Shown here: piece after piece, positions 32,740 through 41,921 of the stretch
How positions within the stretch are numbered: position 1 is the first letter of the stretch
How the letters are laid out: the number at the start of each line of letters is the position of its first letter
DNA from: Micromonospora sp. WMMD812
GTDB lineage: Bacteria > Actinomycetota > Actinomycetes > Mycobacteriales > Micromonosporaceae
Reading direction: 5' to 3'
NCBI RefSeq assembly: GCF_027497215.1
Contig: NZ_CP114904.1
Location: 5,413,001-5,477,000, forward strand
DNA length: 64,000 bases
The notes under the pieces: model-generated
Seen by the model: only the letters and a program-made list of their open reading frames with translations
The model's database searches: none
What the model was told of the DNA's origin: nothing
Position numbers and translations under genes: made by a program

Positions 32740-33474
32740 TCAACCGGCCGTCGGGTCGTAGCAGTTGGCCCGCCAGCCGGCGCCGGTGATCTCCTCCGTC
32801 ACGGGGGCGCCGCCGTTGATGGTGAGCGAGCAGGCGATGGCGTCCACGTTGTCGCCGGTCCTGCTGGCCTGCACCATCGCCTGGTCCCGGTGATCCGTGC
32901 GGATGCGCGCCCGCCACGGCAGCCGCACCCCGTCCAGCCAGACGCTCTCGCCGTTCGCGTCGCTGTAGAGGATGTCGACCCGCCCCTTCCCGGTCACCTC
33001 GTAGACCACCGTGTCCCGGCCGGGACCGGTGGACGGGGTGGCCGCCGGCGTCGCCGAGTGGGTCGGCTGCGGCACGGGGCCGGCCTCCTGCGGAGCCTCC
33101 TCGACACCGTCGCCCGCGTACCACGCATCGGGGTCGGCCTGCTCGGCCTGGGGCCGGTCGTCGTCGCGCAGTGACGCGTACGCGCCGTACCCGGCGCCGC
33201 CGAGCAGCAGCGCCGCCACGAGGACCATGCCGGTCACCACGCGCCGGCCCGGCCGCTCGTCCGTCCGGCGGGCCGACGCGGTGGCCGGGACGCCGGAGCG
33301 GGACGCGATGCCGGGGGCGGTGCCGCCGGCGAACGGCGGGTGGACCGGAGCGTCCGGAAGCCAGCGGTCCGGCGGCGCCGAGGACGGCGTCGACGGCGGA
33401 TCGAGCGGCGCCCAGGGCAGCGGCCCGGTGGACGGCTCGGGTGACGAACCGGAGGCCGGTGGGCCTTCGGACAT
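32740..33474 (-). CDS. MmpS-like membrane protein (second of tandem pair)
   Basis: A protein of 244 residues. The ATG at 33474 follows GAGGAGG. A 78-residue Pro/Ser-rich cytoplasmic part precedes one membrane helix (79-100). The extracellular part has the MmpS pattern VVYEVTGKGRVDILYSDANG, VRLPWRARI and two cysteines (IACSLTI, ANCYDP) that can form a disulfide. MmpS proteins assist RND lipid exporters (MmpL) in mycobacteria. No MmpL gene is nearby. It is paralogous to the gene 101 bp upstream. Confidence 0.82.
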   Translation of the reverse strand: MSEGPPASGSSPEPSTGPLPWAPLDPPSTPSSAPPDRWLPDAPVHPPFAGGTAPGIASRSGVPATASARRTDERPGRRVVTGMVLVAALLLGGAGYGAYASLRDDDRPQAEQADPDAWYAGDGVEEAPQEAGPVPQPTHSATPAATPSTGPGRDTVVYEVTGKGRVDILYSDANGESVWLDGVRLPWRARIRTDHRDQAMVQASRTGDNVDAIACSLTINGGAPVTEEITGAGWRANCYDPTAG

Positions 33475-33575
33475 GCTGGCCTCCTCGGGAGGTTCGGGCC
33501 GTGGCGGACGATCCGGCGCGGTCAGGGATACCGGCGGACGACGGGGGACGTGCCGGCGCCGGTCGGGTCGAGGGA

Positions 33576-34355
33576 TCAGCCGAAGCAACTCGCTCCCCAG
33601 CGCTCCGCCGACACCTCGTCGACGGCCTCCCCGTCGACGAGGATCCGGCAGTTCACCGGCCCCTCCGTGTCGGCGTTGTGGGCGAGCACCATGACGCGGT
33701 CGGCGCTGCGCGCCCGGAAGGTCAGCCGCCAGGGCAGCCGCACCTCCGCGTCCTGGACGAAGGTGCCGTTGGCGTCGTAGTACTCCAGGTCGACCGGGCC
33801 GCGGCCGGTCACCTCGTAGACCACCTGGACGACCCCGGACCCGGCGGACGGGGACAGCGCGGGCTGGTCCTGCCAGGCCTCGTCCTCGTCCCCGTCCTCG
33901 TGGTACGGGCCGTCGTAGGGCCCTTCGGCGACCGTGTCGGTGGGGCCCGGCGCCCCGTACCGGCTCAGCGCCGCCGCGCCGACGGCGCCGCAGATGACCA
34001 GGACCAGAACCGTGGCCGCGGCGATGACGACGCCCACCGTGGCCGAGCGGTTGCCCGACCGGGGCAGGGGAGCGGCCGGGCGCGCGGCGGACCACGGATA
34101 CCCGTACGGCGCGGCGGGTGCCGCCGGACCCGGGGCGGCACCGCCGGGCGGCGTGAACCCGTACGGCGGCCCGTAGCCGGAGGGTGGCGCGAACCCGTAC
34201 GGCGGCGCGGTGCCGGGTGGCGGGGCGGTGGTCGGGGGCGGCGGTCCGTAGCCGCTGGCGGAGCCGTCCCACGCGCCGGGGTCGGGGGGCGCCCACGGAC
34301 CCGGGGCCGGCCCGGCCGACGGGGTCGGATCGGCGGACGGTGACACCTCGGACAT
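33576..34355 (-). CDS. MmpS-like membrane protein (first of tandem pair)
   Basis: A protein of 259 residues. The first 100 residues are Pro/Gly/Tyr-rich (GYGPPYGFTPPGG-like repeats). A membrane helix spans 105-130. The extracellular domain repeats the pattern of its neighbour: VVYEVTGRGPVDLEYYDANG, VRLPWRLTF, VNCRILV and a final ASCFG. It and the next gene therefore arose by tandem duplication. A -10-like TACATT lies on this strand at 34448-34453. The function is unknown; a periplasmic accessory role is an inference from MmpS. Confidence 0.82.
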   Translation of the reverse strand: MSEVSPSADPTPSAGPAPGPWAPPDPGAWDGSASGYGPPPPTTAPPPGTAPPYGFAPPSGYGPPYGFTPPGGAAPGPAAPAAPYGYPWSAARPAAPLPRSGNRSATVGVVIAAATVLVLVICGAVGAAALSRYGAPGPTDTVAEGPYDGPYHEDGDEDEAWQDQPALSPSAGSGVVQVVYEVTGRGPVDLEYYDANGTFVQDAEVRLPWRLTFRARSADRVMVLAHNADTEGPVNCRILVDGEAVDEVSAERWGASCFG

Positions 34356-34447
34356 CTGTTCTGCTCCGGGGGTGGACGCGCCGTGGCCGCGGCGCGGGTG
34401 GGGTGCCGGTGGGCGACGTTGTCGCCGGCCCGCCGGTTGCGGCCCTC

Positions 34448-34453
34448 AATGTA
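34448..34453 (-). promoter_or_regulatory. -10 element for the MmpS-like genes
   Basis: TACATT on the minus strand about 93 bp before the first MmpS-like gene is the best -10 candidate in the 255-bp gap to glmS. No clear -35 element was seen. Confidence 0.4.
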
Positions 34454-34566
34454 CGGGTAGGCGGGGGGCGGTGAGCGCCCGCGTCGTCGCCCTCCAGGCC
34501 CCGGATCACGCCTGCGGAACGCGGAGACTCGGGTGTTCGCTCAAAGTCAGTGATTGTTTACCGGAC

Positions 34567-34603
34567 TTTCGCGCACGCGCGATGAGCGAAACTGGGTTAG
34601 GCT
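34567..34603 (+). promoter_or_regulatory. glmS promoter with inverted repeat
   Basis: TTTCGC (34567-34572) and GCGAAA (34586-34591) form an inverted repeat directly upstream of the -10 TAGGCT (34598-34603). The -10 ends 7 nt before the glmS ATG, so transcription probably starts at the A of the start codon. A repressor or activator bound to the dyad would sit on the -35 region. Confidence 0.6.
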
Positions 34604-34610
34604 GCGGACC

Positions 34611-36524
34611 ATGTGTGGAATCGTGGGTTACGCCGGCGCGCGGCCGGCGCTCGGCATCGTGCTGGACGGGCTGCGGCGGCTGGAGTACCGCGGCTACGAC
34701 TCGGCGGGCGTCGCCATCGTGTGCGACGGTGAGCTGCTGACCGAGAAGAAGGCCGGCAAGCTGGCCAACCTGGAGAAGGTGCTCTCCGAGCGGGCCGCCG
34801 ACGACCCGTCGTCCTGCGCGGCCAGCCCGATCGGCATCGGCGACGGCACCACCGGCATCGGGCACACCCGCTGGGCCACCCACGGCGGCCCCACCGACCG
34901 CAACGCCCACCCGCACGTCGCCGGCGACGGCCGGGTCGCCGTGATCCACAACGGCATCATCGAGAACTTCGCGAAGCTGCGCGCCGAGCTGGAGGCCGAC
35001 GGCGTCCAGCTCAACAGCGACACGGACACCGAGTGCGCGGCCCACCTGCTCGGCGCCGCGCTGGCCGACCTGCGCGCCGCCGGCCAACCGGACGGCCCGC
35101 AGCTGCTCGCCGCCGCCATGCGGGTGGTGTGCCAGCGACTGGAGGGCGCGTTCACCCTGCTCGCCGTGGACTCCGCGGTGCCCGGCGCGGTCGTCGGGGC
35201 CCGCCGCAACTCCCCGCTCGTGGTCGGCCGTGGCAAGGGCGAGAACTACCTCGCCTCCGACGTCGCCGCGTTCATCGAGCACACCCGCGACGCGGTCGAG
35301 CTCGGCCAGGACCAGATCGTGCTGATCACCGGCGACACCATCGAGATCACCGACTTCGACGGCCAGCCGGCCAGCGGCAAGGACTTCCACATCGACTGGG
35401 ACTCGTCGGCCGCCGAGAAGGGCGGCTACGACTGGTTCATGCTCAAGGAGATCGAGGAGCAGCCGCAGGCCATCGCCGACACGCTGCTAGGCCGGCTCAC
35501 CGACACCGGAGAGATCGCCCTGGACGAGGTGCGCCTCAGCGACCAGGACCTCCGCGACGTCGACAAGATCTTCATCGTGGCCTGCGGTACGTCGTACCAC
35601 GCCGGCATGGTCGCCAAGTACGCCATCGAGCACTGGACCCGGATCCCCTGCGAGGTGGAACTGGCCAGCGAGTTCCGCTACCGGGACCCGGTGCTCGACC
35701 GGTCCACGCTGATCGTGGTGATCTCGCAGTCCGGCGAGACGATGGACACCCTCATGGCGCTCCGGCACGCCAAGGAGCAGAAGGCCCGCGTGCTGGCCAT
35801 CTGCAACACCAACGGCTCCACCATCCCGCGTGAGTCCGACGCGGTGCTCTACACGCACGGCGGGCCGGAGATCGCGGTCGCCTCCACGAAGGCGTTCCTC
35901 ACCCAGCTGGTCGCCTGCTACCTGATCGGCCTGCACCTGGCCCAGGTGCGCGGGATCAAGTACGCCGACGAGGTCTCCGCCGTCGTCGCCCAGCTCCAGG
36001 AGATGCCGAACAAGCTCCGTGAGCTGCTGGGCCGGATCGAGCCGGTGCGCGAGCTGGCCCGCGACCTGAAGTCCGAGCCGACGGTGCTCTTCATCGGCCG
36101 CCACGTGGGCTACCCGGTGGCCCTGGAGGGCGCGCTCAAGCTCAAGGAGCTGGCGTACATGCACGCCGAGGGCTTCGCCGCCGGCGAGCTGAAGCACGGG
36201 CCGATCGGCCTCATCGACCAGGGCACCCCGGTGATCTGCGTGGTGCCCTCGCCGGCCGGCCGGGGGGTGCTGCACGACAAGGTCGTCTCCAACATCCAGG
36301 AGGTGCGGGCGCGCGGCGCGCGGACCATCGTGATCGCGGAGGAGGGCGACGAGGCCGTCGTCCGCTACGCCGACCACCTGATCTACGTGCCGCGGACGCC
36401 GACGCTGCTCGCCCCGCTGGTCACCACCGTGCCGTTGCAGGTGCTGGCGGCCGAGATCGCCGCCGCCCGGGGGCTCGACGTCGACCAGCCGCGCAACCTC
36501 GCCAAGTCGGTCACCGTCGAGTAA
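34611..36524 (+). CDS. glmS: Glutamine-fructose-6-phosphate aminotransferase GlmS
   Basis: A protein of 637 residues. The start MCGIVGY places the catalytic Cys2 of the glutamine amidotransferase domain, followed by TGIGHTRWATHGGPT. Two SIS sugar-isomerase domains follow (IFIVACGTSYHAG, SQSGETMDTL, ELKHGPIGLID), ending in PRNLAKSVTVE. It makes glucosamine-6-phosphate, the first step to UDP-GlcNAc. GlmM is encoded 7.5 kb upstream. The mRNA appears leaderless, so no glmS ribozyme is present. Confidence 0.98.
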   Translation: MCGIVGYAGARPALGIVLDGLRRLEYRGYDSAGVAIVCDGELLTEKKAGKLANLEKVLSERAADDPSSCAASPIGIGDGTTGIGHTRWATHGGPTDRNAHPHVAGDGRVAVIHNGIIENFAKLRAELEADGVQLNSDTDTECAAHLLGAALADLRAAGQPDGPQLLAAAMRVVCQRLEGAFTLLAVDSAVPGAVVGARRNSPLVVGRGKGENYLASDVAAFIEHTRDAVELGQDQIVLITGDTIEITDFDGQPASGKDFHIDWDSSAAEKGGYDWFMLKEIEEQPQAIADTLLGRLTDTGEIALDEVRLSDQDLRDVDKIFIVACGTSYHAGMVAKYAIEHWTRIPCEVELASEFRYRDPVLDRSTLIVVISQSGETMDTLMALRHAKEQKARVLAICNTNGSTIPRESDAVLYTHGGPEIAVASTKAFLTQLVACYLIGLHLAQVRGIKYADEVSAVVAQLQEMPNKLRELLGRIEPVRELARDLKSEPTVLFIGRHVGYPVALEGALKLKELAYMHAEGFAAGELKHGPIGLIDQGTPVICVVPSPAGRGVLHDKVVSNIQEVRARGARTIVIAEEGDEAVVRYADHLIYVPRTPTLLAPLVTTVPLQVLAAEIAAARGLDVDQPRNLAKSVTVE

Positions 36525-36538
36525 CCGCACCGAGCACC

Positions 36539-36583
36539 GACCCGGGTCCCGGCCGCCGCGTCCGCGGTGACCGGGACCCGGTC
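36539..36583 (+). terminator. Terminator after glmS
   Basis: GACCCGGGTCCCGG and CCGGGACCCGGTC form a 13-bp stem with one bulge, about 15 bp after the glmS stop. No T-run follows. It lies between glmS and the stop of the convergent DUF1023 gene. Confidence 0.65.
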
Positions 36584-36669
36584 GCGTCCCGCGCCGACCC
36601 GGACCCCGTCGGGTCCCGCCCGTGTCGGTCCCGCGTGCCGACGGCCTGGTGGCGCGCCGGCCCGGGCCG

Positions 36670-38355
36670 TCAGCGGCCGAGCACGATGCGGGCCACGCCG
36701 TCCAGGGCCGGATTGTCCGCGTCCCAGTAGCCGGTGTGGCCGTGCCGGCCGCTGGGGAAGACCCGGCCACCGAAGCCCGGGGCGGCCGGGTCGCGGCCGA
36801 ACCACAGCTCGTGCTCGCCCCGCCCGGGCAGCGCGAGCGCGGCGGCCAGCGGCGACGCGCCGCGCAGGGCCCCGAGCGCCAGCTCGTCCGGTGGACGGGC
36901 CAGCCGGATCACGTCGTCCGGCGCGCTGCTCGCCCAGACCTGGCCGGGCGGGTGGCGTAGCTCCTCGGCGTGCGCCACCCCGACGCCCGGTGAGCCCACG
37001 AAGACCAGGGCGTCGGCGGCCAGCCCGTGGTCCCGTGCGGTCGTGCCCACCACCAGCGACCCGTAGCTGTGCCCCAGCACGGTCTGCCGGGCCGGCGGCC
37101 CCTCGTGGGTGGCCCGCAACCCCTCCTGGAAGCGCTGCAGGGCGGGACCCGCGTCCTGAGCCTGACGGGCCGAGATCGCCTCGTGCAGGAGATCCCGAGC
37201 GTCGTAGTCCAGCCAGAGCACGGCCGCGCTCCGTTCCTCGGGGGCGAGCGCGGCGCACCGGTCGAGGACCCGCGCCGCCCGGCCCAGCTCGCCCGGCGCG
37301 TCGTCGAGGCCGGCGGTCATCCCCGGCACGTAGGTGAGCACCCGGTCGGCGTGGTCCGGGTCGCCCAACGCCACCACCACCCGGCCCTCGCCCGCGGTGT
37401 CCAGCCCCAGCAGATAGGCGCGCGGCCCGCCCGGCTCGGTCAGCCGGTCGGTGAGCCCGTCGAGGCCGGCCAGACGGGCGTCGACCAGGCGCAGCCGGGC
37501 CGTCTCGACCGGGCCGGGCGGCACCCGGTCGAGCAGGCGTCGCCGCTCGGCGAGCAGCTCTGCCCGGCGGACGCCGAGCAGCAGCCGGTTGGCCTGGTCC
37601 CGGGCCGCCGCCGGTACGCCGTCCAGGTGACCCACCAGCACCGGCTCGTGCGCCACCAGCCACCGGCGTTGGGCCGGTGTGAGGCCCGCCCACCAGGCCC
37701 GGACCTGTGCCGGTGTGGCGCCCCGTTCCGGACGGCCGGGTGGCGGTGCGGCCAGCCAGCCCGTTCCGGCGGACGCGGCGAGCGCGTCCAGCCGAGCGCC
37801 GGCCGTCTGGTCGGCGGCCCCCGCCAGCTCCAGCGCCGCGCGCAGCGCGGCGGCCACCCGGGCGGCGGCGGGCCCGTCCCGCTCGCTCGGCCGGGCCCGG
37901 GCCGGATCGGCGCTGACCCGGCCGTCCCGGTCGATCAACAACCCGGACGCGTCGGCCAGCGCCACCGCCGCGGCCAGCCGTCCCTTCGCGGCGGCGAGCC
38001 GCCCGGCGTACTCGGCAAGCACCTGGTCGGCCTCGATCAGCGCCGGGGCGGCCGAGGCCAGGTCACTCCGGACCCCGGCCAACCGACCGCTCGCGGCCGT
38101 CGCCGCCGCGCCGGACCAGCCGCCGCCCAGCGCCGTGGCCCGCTCGCCCAGGTCACCGGCCCGCCGGTCGACGAGGTCGGTCAGCCCGCCCCAGGCAGCG
38201 CCCACGGCCCGCCACGCGCCAGGATCGGCGGCCCAGAGCTGGGCGTACCCGACCGCCGCGCCGCCCGCCGGCTGCCCCGCCCCGGCCGCGGGTAGCCTCG
38301 ACCCGGCTGCGGAGCGGGCCGGCGTGGTCGCCCGGCCGACGCTCTGCGCGGTCAC
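36670..38355 (-). CDS. DUF1023 alpha/beta hydrolase with WXG-like N-terminal helices
   Basis: A protein of 561 residues. The first ~200 are long Ala-rich helices with a GGWSGAAATAASGRL stretch resembling WXG100/EspC-type type VII secretion substrates. The C-terminal ~300 residues are a DUF1023 hydrolase: VLTYVPGMTAGL, LWLDYDARDLLHEA, nucleophile motif VLGHSYGSLVVG, and VFVGSPGVGV. The gene overlaps an EspC-like partner upstream by 4 bp, a common type VII secretion arrangement. The likely role is a secreted esterase; the substrate is unknown. No secretion machinery gene is in the window. Confidence 0.82.
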   Translation of the reverse strand: MTAQSVGRATTPARSAAGSRLPAAGAGQPAGGAAVGYAQLWAADPGAWRAVGAAWGGLTDLVDRRAGDLGERATALGGGWSGAAATAASGRLAGVRSDLASAAPALIEADQVLAEYAGRLAAAKGRLAAAVALADASGLLIDRDGRVSADPARARPSERDGPAAARVAAALRAALELAGAADQTAGARLDALAASAGTGWLAAPPPGRPERGATPAQVRAWWAGLTPAQRRWLVAHEPVLVGHLDGVPAAARDQANRLLLGVRRAELLAERRRLLDRVPPGPVETARLRLVDARLAGLDGLTDRLTEPGGPRAYLLGLDTAGEGRVVVALGDPDHADRVLTYVPGMTAGLDDAPGELGRAARVLDRCAALAPEERSAAVLWLDYDARDLLHEAISARQAQDAGPALQRFQEGLRATHEGPPARQTVLGHSYGSLVVGTTARDHGLAADALVFVGSPGVGVAHAEELRHPPGQVWASSAPDDVIRLARPPDELALGALRGASPLAAALALPGRGEHELWFGRDPAAPGFGGRVFPSGRHGHTGYWDADNPALDGVARIVLGR

Positions 38356-38648
38356 CGGGGCAGGGAGGTGAGCCGGCGGGCGGCCCGTTCGTCGACCGCC
38401 TGGTAGGCGTCGACCGCCGCCCGGACCGCGCCGCCGGTCACGGCCACCCGACCGCCGAGCCGAGCGAGCCAGCCGTGCACGGCCGACTCCAGCCCGGCCA
38501 GCGCGGCGGTCGCGCGCCAGCCCCGGGCGGCCACCACCAGCCCCGCCACTCCGGCCAGCCCGTGCGCCAGCCCGTAGGCGTCGTCGTCCAGCGCCCGGGC
38601 CACCGCGCGCATCGCCTCCGGCTCGACGGCGAACCGCTCCTCGATCAT
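38352..38648 (-). CDS. EspC/WXG100-like small protein
   Basis: A protein of 98 residues from ATG 38648. It is an all-helical hairpin with RGWRATAALAGLESAVHGWLARL in the middle and a regular heptad-like Ala/Leu pattern, as in the EspC (DUF2580) family of type VII secretion partners. Its stop overlaps the DUF1023 hydrolase start by 4 bp, so the two probably form a heterodimer or are co-secreted. The call relies on size, helicity and context. Confidence 0.65.
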   Translation of the reverse strand: MIEERFAVEPEAMRAVARALDDDAYGLAHGLAGVAGLVVAARGWRATAALAGLESAVHGWLARLGGRVAVTGGAVRAAVDAYQAVDERAARRLTSLPR

Positions 38649-38822
38649 CCCCGCACCCCCGTGTGGATCGGCATCGACACCGGTGACGCTAGGTGGCCGG
38701 GGAGCCGCCCGGGGCGCCCTGTGGACGGCGGCCGGCGGGCGTACCCCTCGGTTGTCCACAGGCGTTGCCCGGCGCGGAGTCGGCGGCTAATGTGCCGGCC
38801 CCGCCGCCGGTAGGGTGAGCTG

Positions 38823-39191
38823 GTGATCGTCGCTGTCGGCATCGACGTCGTCCTGGTCGACCGGTTCGCCCGGGCGCTGGCGCGGACGCCGCTGCTCGCC
38901 GACCGGCTCTTCACCGAGGCCGAGCGGTACACCCGCTCCGGCAACCCGCGCTCACCGGAGTCGCTCGCCGCCCGCTTCGCCGCCAAGGAGGCGGTGGCCA
39001 AGGCGCTCGGCGCGCCCGCCGGGTTGTGCTGGCACGACTGCGAGATCGTGCCGGACCCGGACGGCCGGCCGTGGCTGACCGTCTCCGGCACGGTGGCCGC
39101 GGTGGCTATCGAACGTGGCGTGAACCGTTGGCACCTCTCGCTGTCCCACGACGGCGGGATCGCGTCGGCGATGGTGGTCGCGGAACGCTGA
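38823..39191 (+). CDS. acpS: Holo-[acyl-carrier-protein] synthase AcpS
   Basis: A protein of 122 residues from GTG 38823. The Mg-binding start [14 protein letters not shown] and the [14 protein letters not shown] motif are both conserved. It attaches phosphopantetheine to acyl carrier protein. A -10-like TAGGGT ends 6 nt before the GTG, suggesting a leaderless mRNA. The normal actinobacterial neighbours glmS and nnr flank it. Confidence 0.96.
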   Translation: MIVAVGIDVVLVDRFARALARTPLLADRLFTEAERYTRSGNPRSPESLAARFAAKEAVAKALGAPAGLCWHDCEIVPDPDGRPWLTVSGTVAAVAIERGVNRWHLSLSHDGGIASAMVVAER

Positions 39192-39244
39192 GTCGGACGG
39201 GCCGCCGGCGGGCGCGCCCGGGACGTGGGATGGGGGCCGACGGG

Positions 39245-40714
39245 ATGAGACCGGTCTGGCGGGTGTCGGACGTACGCGCGGCGGAGGCCGGCCTCATGGC
39301 CACCCTCCCGCCCGGGACGCTGATGCAGCGGGCCGCGGCCGGGCTGGCCCGCCGCTGCGCGCTGCTGCTCGGCGACCGGGGCGGCGTGTACGGCTCGCGG
39401 GTGCTGTTGCTGGTCGGCTCCGGCGACAACGGCGGCGACGCGCTCTTCGCCGGGGCGCACCTGGCCCGGCGCGGCGCCGCGCTGTCAGCCCTGCTGGTGA
39501 ACCCGGGGCGGGCCCACGCCGAGGGTGTGGCCGCGTTGCGGGCCGCGGGCGGCCGGGTGGTCGAGCGCCCGCCGACGGTGGTCGACCTGGTGCTGGACGG
39601 GATCGTCGGGATCGGCGGCACGGGCGGCCTGCGGGACACCGCGGACCAGTTGGCGGCGAGCCTGGTGCGGCACCACGGCCGGGACGGCGCGCGGGCGACG
39701 GTGGTCGCGGTGGACGTGCCGAGCGGGGTCGCGGTGGACACCGGCCACGTCCCGGTGACCGCGTCCGGCCGGCCGAGCGCCGTCCGGGCCGACGTGACGG
39801 TGGCCTTCGGTGCGTTGAAGCCGGCGCTGGTGGTGGGCCCGGCGGCGCCGCTCGCCGGTCAGGTCGAGCTGGTCGACATCGGGCTGGAGCCTTGGCTGCG
39901 CGGCACCCCGGCGCTGCGGGTCACCGAGTGGTCGGACGTCGTCGACTGGTGGCCGACCCTGGGCCCGGCCTCGGAGAAGTACAGCCGGGGAGTGGTCGGG
40001 GTGGCCACCGGCTCGGCCACCTACCCGGGTGCGGCCGTGCTCTCGGTCGGCGGCGCGCTGGCCGGTCCGACCGGGATGGTCCGCTACGCCGGTGGCGCCC
40101 GGGAGGGGGTGCTGCACCAGCACCCCTCGGTGATCGCCAGCGGGCGGGTCGCGGACGCCGGCCGGGTCCAGGCGTGGGTGTGCGGCTCCGGGCTCGGCAC
40201 CGGCGAGGACGCCGCCGCCGAGCTGCGGGCGGTGCTGGCCGCGCCGGTGCCCGTGGTGCTCGACGCCGACGCGCTCACCCTGCTGGTGGACGGGTCGCTC
40301 GCCGAGCAGCTGCGCCGGCGGGACGCGCCGATCGTCGTGACCCCGCACGACCGGGAGTTCACCCGGCTCTGCGGCGAGCAGCCGGGCACCGACCGGGTCG
40401 CCGCGACCCTGCGGCTCGCCGCCTGGATGAACGCGGTGGTGCTGCTCAAGGGGGATCGCACGGTGATCGGCACGCCGGACGGCCGGGCGTACGTCAACCC
40501 GACCGGCACCTCGGCGCTGGCCACGGGTGGCACCGGGGACGTGCTGGCCGGGCTGCTCGGTTCGCTGCTCGCCGGCGGCGTGCGACCGGAGCGGGCGGCC
40601 GCCGTGGCGGCGTACCTGCACGGGCTGGCCGGCCGGGAGGCGGCCCGGTCCGGCCCGGTGACCGCGCCGGACGTGGCGACCGCGTTGCGTCCGGTCATCG
40701 CCCGGTTGCGCTGA
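39245..40714 (+). CDS. nnr: Bifunctional NAD(P)H-hydrate epimerase/dehydratase
   Basis: A protein of 489 residues. The YjeF-N epimerase half (about 1-215) has LLVGSGDNGGDALFAGAHLARRG and VDVPSGVAVDTG. The C-terminal ADP-dependent dehydratase half has VVLDADALTLL, VVTPHDREFTRL and the catalytic GTSALATGGTGDVLAGLLGSLL. Together they repair hydrated NAD(P)H. The ATG at 39245 follows a GGGGG run; ATG 39230 is an in-frame alternative. It lies 53 bp after acpS, as usual in actinobacteria. Confidence 0.95.
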   Translation: MRPVWRVSDVRAAEAGLMATLPPGTLMQRAAAGLARRCALLLGDRGGVYGSRVLLLVGSGDNGGDALFAGAHLARRGAALSALLVNPGRAHAEGVAALRAAGGRVVERPPTVVDLVLDGIVGIGGTGGLRDTADQLAASLVRHHGRDGARATVVAVDVPSGVAVDTGHVPVTASGRPSAVRADVTVAFGALKPALVVGPAAPLAGQVELVDIGLEPWLRGTPALRVTEWSDVVDWWPTLGPASEKYSRGVVGVATGSATYPGAAVLSVGGALAGPTGMVRYAGGAREGVLHQHPSVIASGRVADAGRVQAWVCGSGLGTGEDAAAELRAVLAAPVPVVLDADALTLLVDGSLAEQLRRRDAPIVVTPHDREFTRLCGEQPGTDRVAATLRLAAWMNAVVLLKGDRTVIGTPDGRAYVNPTGTSALATGGTGDVLAGLLGSLLAGGVRPERAAAVAAYLHGLAGREAARSGPVTAPDVATALRPVIARLR

Positions 40715-40802
40715 CCGTCCGGACGCGGCCACGTCGACCGGTTCGGCGCGGGGGCCGAGCGTCGACCCACGGCGTGATCACGGCGGAAAGTAGGCTGTGC
40801 CC

Positions 40803-41921
40803 ATGTGGCAGGCCGAGGTACGCGTCGATCTTGATGCGATCCGCGAGAACGTGAGCCGTCTCCGCTCCGGCACCACCGCCGAGCTGATGGCGGTGGTCAA
40901 GGGCGACGGGTACGGGCACGGCATGATCCCGGCCGCCCGCGCGGCACTCGACGCCGGAGCGGACTGGCTCGGCGTCTGCACCCTCGACGAGGCGCTCACG
41001 CTGCGCCGGGCCGGCATCACCGCGCCGGTGCTGGCCTGGTTGCTCGCCCCCGGGCTGCCGCTGCACGAGGGGGTCGCGGCCGACGTCGACCTGGCCGCCG
41101 CGAGCCTGCCGCAGCTCGACGAGATGATCGAGGCGAGCCGTCGGGCCGAGCGTCCGGCGCGGCTGCACCTGAAGATCGACACGGGCCTGTCCCGGGGCGG
41201 CGCGACGGTGGCCGACTGGCCGGCGCTGCTCGACGCGGCCGCCAAGGCGCAGGCCGACGGGCTGGTCGAGGTGGTCGGTGTGTGGAGCCACTTCGTGTAC
41301 GCCGACATGCCGGGCCACCCCACCACCGACCGGCAGCTGGCCGTCTTCCACGAGGGCCTGGCCATGGTCGAGCAGGCCGGGCTGCGCCCGCGCTACCGCC
41401 ACCTGGCCAACTCGGCGGCCACGCTGACCCGGCCGGACACCCACTTCGACCTGGTCCGGCCCGGCCTCGCCGTGTACGGGCTCTCCCCGATCGCGGGCGA
41501 GACCTTCGGGCTGCGCCCGGCGATGACCGCGCGGGCCCGGGTGATGCTCACCAAGCGGGTGCCGGCCGGCACCGGCGTCTCGTACGGCCACACCTACACG
41601 ACGGACCGGGACACGAACCTGGCCGTGGTGCCGCTCGGTTACGCGGACGGGGTGCCCCGGCACGCTTCCAACAGCGGCCCGGTGCAGCTCGGTGGCGCGC
41701 GGCGGGTCATCTCCGGCCGGGTCTGCATGGATCAGTTCGTGCTCGACTGCGGCGACGACCCGGTGGCCGCCGGCGACGTGGTGACCCTGTTCGGCAGCGG
41801 CGCCGACGGCGGGCCGACCGCGGACGACTGGGCCGAGGCGGTGGGCACGATCAACTACGAGATCGTCACCCGGTTCGGCAGCAGCCGGGTGCCGAGGGTG
41901 TACGACGGCGAGCGCGCATGA
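40803..41921 (+). CDS. alr: Alanine racemase
   Basis: A protein of 372 residues. The PLP lysine is Lys33 in MAVVKGDGYGHG (the family norm is VKADAYGHG). Further motifs are HLKIDTGLSRGG, RPGLAVYGLSP, VSYGHTYTT with the second catalytic tyrosine, and VCMDQFVLDCG. It makes D-alanine for peptidoglycan. A TAGGCT -10 (40791-40796) ends 6 nt before the ATG, so the mRNA is probably leaderless. The stop overlaps the next gene by 4 bp. Confidence 0.97.
   Translation: MWQAEVRVDLDAIRENVSRLRSGTTAELMAVVKGDGYGHGMIPAARAALDAGADWLGVCTLDEALTLRRAGITAPVLAWLLAPGLPLHEGVAADVDLAAASLPQLDEMIEASRRAERPARLHLKIDTGLSRGGATVADWPALLDAAAKAQADGLVEVVGVWSHFVYADMPGHPTTDRQLAVFHEGLAMVEQAGLRPRYRHLANSAATLTRPDTHFDLVRPGLAVYGLSPIAGETFGLRPAMTARARVMLTKRVPAGTGVSYGHTYTTDRDTNLAVVPLGYADGVPRHASNSGPVQLGGARRVISGRVCMDQFVLDCGDDPVAAGDVVTLFGSGADGGPTADDWAEAVGTINYEIVTRFGSSRVPRVYDGERA

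Noticed and set aside
34454..34610. glmS ribozyme
   Set aside because: The -10 is 7 nt from the ATG, leaving no leader to hold a ribozyme, and the class is not known from actinobacteria.
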